From Valencia hispanica (Eukaryota > Chordata > Actinopteri > Cyprinodontiformes > Valenciidae), in the NCBI GenBank assembly GCA_963556495.2, contig OY747714.1, forward strand, positions 49,730,041 through 49,794,040: DNA of 64,000 bases, in the 5' to 3' direction. Shown piece by piece: positions 58,841 to 64,000 of this stretch. A program made the position numbers and the translations under genes. The notes below the pieces were generated by a model, which had not been told where the DNA came from, did not search any database, and saw nothing but the letters and a program-made list of their open reading frames with translations. Within the stretch, counting starts at the first letter, position 1; each line of letters opens with the position of its first letter.

Positions 58841-59176
58841 CAACACGCTTCAGTCTGAGCCAAAACCATTGGTGTTATCTGAATCTGACTGCCCATGTTG
58901 GTCTTGGAAAGCCAAACATCTTAAAACTCCCCTGGATGTTTTGTTTTTGTTGGCTTGGTCCCCTGTAGGGGGCAAGGCTGAGATGCCTATTTTCCCCCCT
59001 CCTCTTAGTCCCCCCCTTTTGTCACCATTTCTTATCTGATCCAAAAGCTGCCCTGGTACTAAGTACCGAAGCAATTTCCTAATGTTTCGAACACTGTTCT
59101 CACATATGGCAATGAAACCTTTCTGATAACTAATCAGGTGAAAAAAATACAACAACATGACATTTAATCCACTGAC

Positions 59177-59503
59177 CTTTGACCTTCAGGTGAACTTGTT
59201 TTTTCATCAGGATTTCTCCCTTCTTGTTAAAGACTCTGCAGGTGTAGATCCTACTGTCTCCATCTGTGGGACGTCTCAGAGTCAGACTGAAGTCTCCACT
59301 TTTCGGCAGGACTTTATCCATCTTGGTTCTGGTTAAGAAGAACTGGTCCTGTTCTATAGGCTTATCAGAACCGTCGTAATACACATGGACCTTCCTGTCT
59401 TTGCTGTCCATCCACTTCACTCTTGATTCTCCTGGTAGCTGAACTGTGGTTCTGCAGGGCAGCAGGACAGACTCCACCACTGACTCCACCTCCACCTGTG
59501 GGA
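59177..59503 (-). CDS. V-set exon B of tandem V-set receptor
   Basis: A 327-bp phase 1-1 exon (ttctctcag|tccca to aaag|gtcagt) encodes [40 protein letters not shown], a [14 protein letters not shown] block and [17 protein letters not shown]. Strand B Cys, strand C Trp and strand F Cys are all present, making this the only canonical V-set of the full exons in the array. The remains of an L2 ORF1 lie about 20 bp upstream of the acceptor. Confidence 0.85.
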
Positions 59504-59522
59504 CTGAGAGAACAACAAAGGA

Positions 59523-60560
59523 CAAGATTAGTTAAATCCAGCCATATTCCTAGAAAGAAGAGCTGCTCCATCCAAAGTGGGATGGATGCCGTCTCTCCGG
59601 ATCAGACCAGGTTTTCCCCAAAATGTTCTCCAGTTATCAATGTAGCCCACATCGTTTGCAGGACACCACCTAGACAACCATTGATGGAATGACAGCATGC
59701 GGCTAAACATGCCGTCACTGGTCCGATCAGGCAGGAGACCAGAAAAGATTACCGAGTCTGACATTGTTTTGGCAAACTTACACACCAAAGCAACACTAAT
59801 TTATTGACCTCCGATTGGCGTAACCGGGTGTCATTACCGCCAGCGTGAATAACAATCTTACTCTATTTATGCTTATCTTTAGCCAGCAGTTTCAGGTAGG
59901 TCAGCTTCTCAGCGGGTGTGTCACTGAGCGGGGAAAATCTGTTAGAAACGTGGACGGGTTGGTGGTGACCCATGTGCTGGGTTCTAGAACTATGCTGCCT
60001 ATGTACCATCACCAAGCCGGCCTGAGGTCCCGGCTGCACGGGTTCTGTTGGAGGACGGCTAGGAGGTTCTGTCCTTGTTGGGTCCTTGGGTATCTGCTGG
60101 TTTTTCAACAGCGCGGAGCCGGGCCTCTAACTCTGACACCCTCGCCTCCAAAGCTACAAATATGTTACATTTATTGCAGTTACCATTATCAATAAATGAG
60201 GCAGGGAAATAACTAAACCTCTGACACAGAGAGCAAGAGAGAGGAGAAGAGTTAGGCCGAGATTGAGAGACAGAAGGAGAGGGAAGAGGAGTAGCCATAG
60301 CCGCAATGAAGCAAAGTAAGCTAGCGAGACCTTACAATGCCAAGAAAAACTGTGTGAAATACAAAGAGTTCCCAAAACGTAAAGTACACCAACAGAAAAT
60401 GTGTTTTGGTGTGTTTTTGTTTTAGAATAACTTAGAAAGGCCTCAGCACAGAGAAAACTAGATTAATACAAGAGAGTCAGAAAACCAAACAGCTCCACAA
60501 AGTGCAGCAGCGACAACAGGAAATCACGCAATACAGCTTACCCAATCAGGATCATTCACC
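59523..60560 (-). mobile_element. L2-group LINE 5' part (5' UTR and ORF1)
   Basis: On the minus strand, an ATG at 60298 opens MATPLPSPSVSQSRPNSSPL, then a Cys-rich segment (CNKCN) and a coiled-coil-like EARVSELEARLRAVEKPAD. Frameshifted pieces follow with [24 protein letters not shown] sequence and the DGIHPT block at about 59580. The copy stops inside ORF1 and lacks ORF2 and the 3' end, unlike the usual 5' truncation. A stop in the N-terminal frame (after KDRTS) occurs at the same place in the 52681 copy. Confidence 0.8.
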
Positions 60561-60564
60561 CATC

Positions 60565-61800
60565 ATCATTAATGGGGGAATGATCTTGATGAATTTCTTT
60601 TCATTTCATAATGTTTACATACTTAAAAGAAACCAAACATTTCTTTATTGGCACCCTTCATCTTAGACAGTTGTTTACTGTAAGTATTTATGTACAAACT
60701 ATTTTTGTCTACAAAATTTTATTTATTTTTTTGTATAAAATTTTTAGAGTACAGGATTGCATTTATTGTTGCATCATCTCAAGTTTAATGACAATTTCCT
60801 TACGGAGTTATTTGTCAAATACCACTTTTATTGCTTTTGTATTCAAAAGTTTTATGAACCTGGAATTATTGCTCTATTCATTTTTTGTTCAAGCAATAAG
60901 CTGCAATCTGAAGAGTGTTTTACTGGATGGTCAAGTGTTCTTCTAGTGCACTTATTACAATACAAATGTTGGACTTTCAGAATTTGACATTTTAATGGAT
61001 TTCTTTAAACAATTATCAAGCGATTCGGTGAAACATAAAAGAAAAGGAGGTGGTTCTGAAGACCAGATTACAGTCAGTATCTCGATACTCTGATTTTGGT
61101 TCCAAGTTCAAGATAACAGTAGAACCTTGGGGTTCTGGATGTGGTTCTGTAGTTCAGATTACAGCTTAACAGCAGAACTTGGAGGTTCTGGATCCAGTTT
61201 GGAAGCCCAGGTCTTAAGGTTCTGGATTTGATTATGAAGCACAGATTGCAGTTACACATCAGAACCTGGAGGTTCTGAATATAGTTCTGAAGCTGTTCAG
61301 ATATCCAGAACCTTCCAGAACCAGCTGACAGGATAACTAGCTGAAAGCTGGGAGGAGCTGAAGCTTCTGGACCTCTGAGGTTTGGTTCTACTGGGTTCTG
61401 AAAGGATCCAGGGTTCTGTTGGTGGTCAGGTGTTAAATGTTTCTGGACCAGAACCAAGCTGGTCTCTCCTATTCTGATCCAAACGGTTCCTCTGGTAGAA
61501 CCAGAACCAGAACCGAGCTGGTCTCTCCTGTGAACTGATCTTAGTTCTGCTGATTTCAGGACAAATGTTCCTGTCAGAGGTGAAAACAGAAGTTCTGCTT
61601 TCCTGCTGCAGGAACTTCAATGCTGATGGTTCTGACCCGTCTGGAGGTTCTGAACACAAACTGGAAACTGGTCCCAGTCTGTCCTGGACCTCTTCCTCAT
61701 CTTCATCACATTGACCTTTGACCTTCTAATCAGCCAACCATCATTATTGATCACAACTAATCAGCTGATGTGAAAAATACAACAACATCACATTCAAACC
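60565..61800. other. intron, with degenerate repeats
   Basis: 60611-60946 is AT-rich with no domain. 61110-61330 holds about three diverged copies of a 65-75 bp unit containing ggaggttctg and cagattacag. It is related in wording (ggttctgg, cagaacc) to the minisatellite at 57233, but alignment is needed. Confidence 0.5.
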
Positions 61801-61806
61801 ACTGAC

Positions 61807-62130
61807 CTTTGACCTTCAGAGCAACTTGTTTCTTCATCAGGATTTCTCCCTTGTTGTAGAAAATGCAGGTGTAGATGTTACTGTCTCCATCTGTGGACCA
61901 TGTCAGAGTCAGACTGAAGTCTCCAGTTCTCAGCAGGTCTTTATTCATCCTGGTCCTGGTTCTGTAGAGCTGGTACTGTTCTTCAGGCTGATCAGAACCG
62001 TTTTTATTCACATGGACCTTCCTGCTTTCACTGTCCCCCCACACCAATTCAGCTTCTTCCAGCAGCTCAGGTGCTGTTATGAACGGCAGCAGGACAGACT
62101 CCGCCCCTTCCTCCACCTCCACCTGTTGGA
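61807..62130 (-). CDS. V-set exon C of tandem V-set receptor
   Basis: A 324-bp phase 1-1 exon (ttctctcag|tccaac to aaag|gtcagt) encodes [60 protein letters not shown] and [19 protein letters not shown]. As in exon A, the strand B Cys position is Phe, while Trp and the strand F Cys remain. Its 5' half is closest to exon A and its 3' half to exon B, suggesting gene conversion or unequal exchange within the array. Confidence 0.84.
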
Positions 62131-62139
62131 CTGAGAGAA

Positions 62140-63955
62140 GAAGAGAGGAAGATGAGAAGCAGAAGCAGCTCTTCATCCCTATATTGACTGATTGTGTAGT
62201 GTTGGTGACACAGAATTTGCTAATAAATGTCTGGTTTGCCAAAGCATTAATAATTAAGATCAATAATTTAATATTAATATAATTATTGATTGAATTTAAC
62301 ATTTAATCTACTAATTAAAGATTGGGGCACCAGTTCTTTGAACCCTTAGACTAAACCAGACAACCAGTCTCTTCTAGAAGGATAAGCACACACGCTGTGG
62401 ACAGTGATTACACCCACACACCAGATAACTTCTCTTTAAAATAACCCAGGAATTTATTAAGAAACTAGATCATTTTACAGCCAAAACATTTCGTCAATAA
62501 TTCTTATTATATCCTTATATCATATTATATTCTTATAACACCTAATCTACTGCATGCAACTACCACTGATGACTTTAGAAAAAATGAATAATGGAATGGA
62601 ATGGATCAAACAATAAGTTTCACAGAAATATTTCAAAACATCGCTTCTCATAAACGAAAGGAGGGGGGTTGTGTGTGTGTATACTGCGTGCGCGGGAGTT
62701 GGAGAAAGGGTTCGGGTGTTCATCAGCTGGCAGAGGTCATGTTTGCTGTCCCATCTGCAAAGCAAAGGCGCTAACAAAGGACATCGTGGGGGAAAGGACA
62801 ATGGGATTAGCTTTGGCCAACAATGGGGTCAGCTAAAGTTAACAAGGATATTAGCCTTGGCTGAGAATGGAAGTGGTGTGGAGAACAAAGAACCATTAAA
62901 TTAGCCTTGGCTAACAATGGAAGTCAATGCAGTCCAGCTGTGAGTGTGGGGTGCCGGATCAAATGGGATACTGTGCAAAGTATACAATGAAATGTGGAAG
63001 AGTGTGCGGAGAACGGAGAGACATAAATAAACAGTAGATCCCTTTTGGGGATAAAACCAGCTTCAAACACACAGCAAAAAAACAGCTTAATACCAGTCGG
63101 GGGTCAGAGCATGCGGCGACACTAAATGAACAAACAGTGGTTTCAGAGTTTACACAATGAACCAAAAACGAACAATCTCTAAGTCGTTCTGACCCATCTC
63201 TCTGTCCACACACTTAAGAGTAGAAATAAATGAAACAGGATCGACCCTACTTTGACGATAACGTGCCAGTCCAAGGCTAACACGCTTGTCCACGAATGGA
63301 AAAAAAGAGGAAAAGTGTCAAAAGGTTGGGCGAATATGTTGCGCATGACGAGGTCTTTTTGAAAACGTGATTATTTTAGGCCTCCAAAGCTACTCAGCCG
63401 GGGCCGGCTTCTTCAAGAACTGCCTTGGAGCAGTTCTTGCTGCCAGCAAGCTTTCCTGATTGCTCTTACAGGACGCCGGATCGCTGGACAGAAAGCACTT
63501 CGAAGATTTGAGGAGAGTTCTCCCCTGGTCCCGCAGGTATAGAACAAAAAGGGGGAATTTTTGCTAGGGATTCGCACCTCCTTTCACGTCGGGGTCGGAG
63601 AGGGAAGGCAGGGTGCAACGTAGCTGCACCGGTTATACAAAGTCCTTGATGTCATCATTGGCCACAGACCAATGGGACGGTGTTGAGGGCAGCACTAGGA
63701 ATGCTGAGAAATGTGGTCTGATCAGTACCAGGCCAGAAGCTGATGAGAGCAGAAGGTAACAGAAAGGAGCTGCAGATAATCAGAGTCTGGATGGAGAGGA
63801 GATCTTTGGTCCAGGAGCTGCTGCAGAACTAGAACCAGAACCATGAGGAACCCACTGGGTTCTAGATCTATAGCAGAACCAGAACCATCAGCCAACCATC
63901 ACTATTAATCACAACTAATTCAGCTGATTGGAAAAATACCACATCACATTTAAAC
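62140..63955. other. intron between exons D and C, unexplained
   Basis: About 1.8 kb with no recognised Ig exon or TE protein motif. It has a short GT run near 62670, three diverged copies of ATTAGCCTTGGCTAACAATGG at about 62807-62925, a perfect 10-bp-stem hairpin at 63414-63439, and one unit of the 57233-type minisatellite at 63826-63880. GC-rich structure from 63240 to 63640 could be part of an LTR or DNA transposon, but no termini were found. Confidence 0.4.
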
Positions 63956-63962
63956 CACTGAC

Positions 63963-64000
63963 CTTTGACCTTCAGATCAACTTGTTTCTTCATCAGGATT
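63963..64000 (-). CDS. V-set exon D of tandem V-set receptor, cut by window edge
   Basis: The last 38 bases of a V-set exon encode ILMKKQVDLKVKG up to a donor (aaag|gtcagt). It is nearly identical to the ends of exons B and C. It shows that the array continues to the right, upstream for this gene. Confidence 0.8.

Noticed and set aside
60611..60946. 111-codon hydrophobic frame as a membrane protein gene
   Set aside because: AT-rich sequence biased to Phe/Ile/Leu/Tyr codons; no splice signals or homologue recognised.

Overview
The window is vertebrate, and specifically teleost fish, nuclear DNA. It has short exons with GT/AG splice sites, Rex3 (RTE clade) and L2/CR1-group LINEs, a tRNA-derived SINE, fish-type DNA-transposon derivatives, long tetra- and trinucleotide arrays, and no bacterial-style gene packing. 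The species cannot be fixed from the sequence; the repeat mix suits a percomorph/cyprinodontiform-type fish, which is an inference.

The host genes are an immune-receptor cluster of the immunoglobulin superfamily. Three genes have a leader exon, one V-set exon and a transmembrane (TM) exon: gene 1 (+, 262-2745), gene 2 (-, 25534-22594) and gene 3 (-, 36142-29258, with a stop codon in its V-set exon). Two loci are Fc-receptor-like (FcRL-like). One is a decayed minus-strand copy at 11374-10193, whose first Ig domain is frameshifted and which has no TM or tail. The other is a plus-strand gene, about 39368-47753, with a split leader, one Ig domain, a TM exon and ITIM-type tail exons. An orphan ITIM-rich tail lies at 19596-19886 (+), and an orphan leader-like segment at 16863-16779 (-). 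At the right end, four homologous minus-strand V-set exons (64000-63963, 62130-61807, 59503-59177, 52647-52324) look like part of one tandem V-set receptor that continues past the window edge. Nearly every Ig-type exon is phase 1-1, so the modules can be exchanged without breaking the frame.

Layout: 0-3 kb gene 1; 3.3-3.6 kb a 12-bp minisatellite; 5-6.5 kb L2-group debris; 7.3-9.8 kb a nearly full Rex3 open frame next to a PIF/Harbinger remnant; 10.2-11.4 kb the decayed FcRL-like gene; 11.6-19.1 kb mainly LINE remnants and microsatellites; 19.1-20.8 kb a MITE, the orphan tail and another MITE; 22.6-25.5 kb gene 2; 26.1-27.5 kb a large inverted repeat; 29.2-36.1 kb gene 3 with L2, SINE and Rex3 insertions in its introns; 37.9-38.9 kb L2-group pieces; 39.4-47.8 kb the FcRL-like plus-strand gene with a LINE, a decayed SINE and a 1.6-kb GAT array in its introns; 47.8-52.3 kb mostly unassigned DNA; 52.3-64 kb the V-set array, broken up by a 4.5-kb L2-group LINE that still shows an esterase-type ORF1 and an endonuclease/RT ORF2.

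Working together (inference): the cluster looks like a rapidly evolving paired-receptor locus. It combines short-tailed V-set receptors with no clear motif and FcRL-like receptors with ITIM tails, and TE insertion and tandem duplication are actively making and breaking exons. All gene models come from splice sites, phase and motifs only; no transcript or database search was available.
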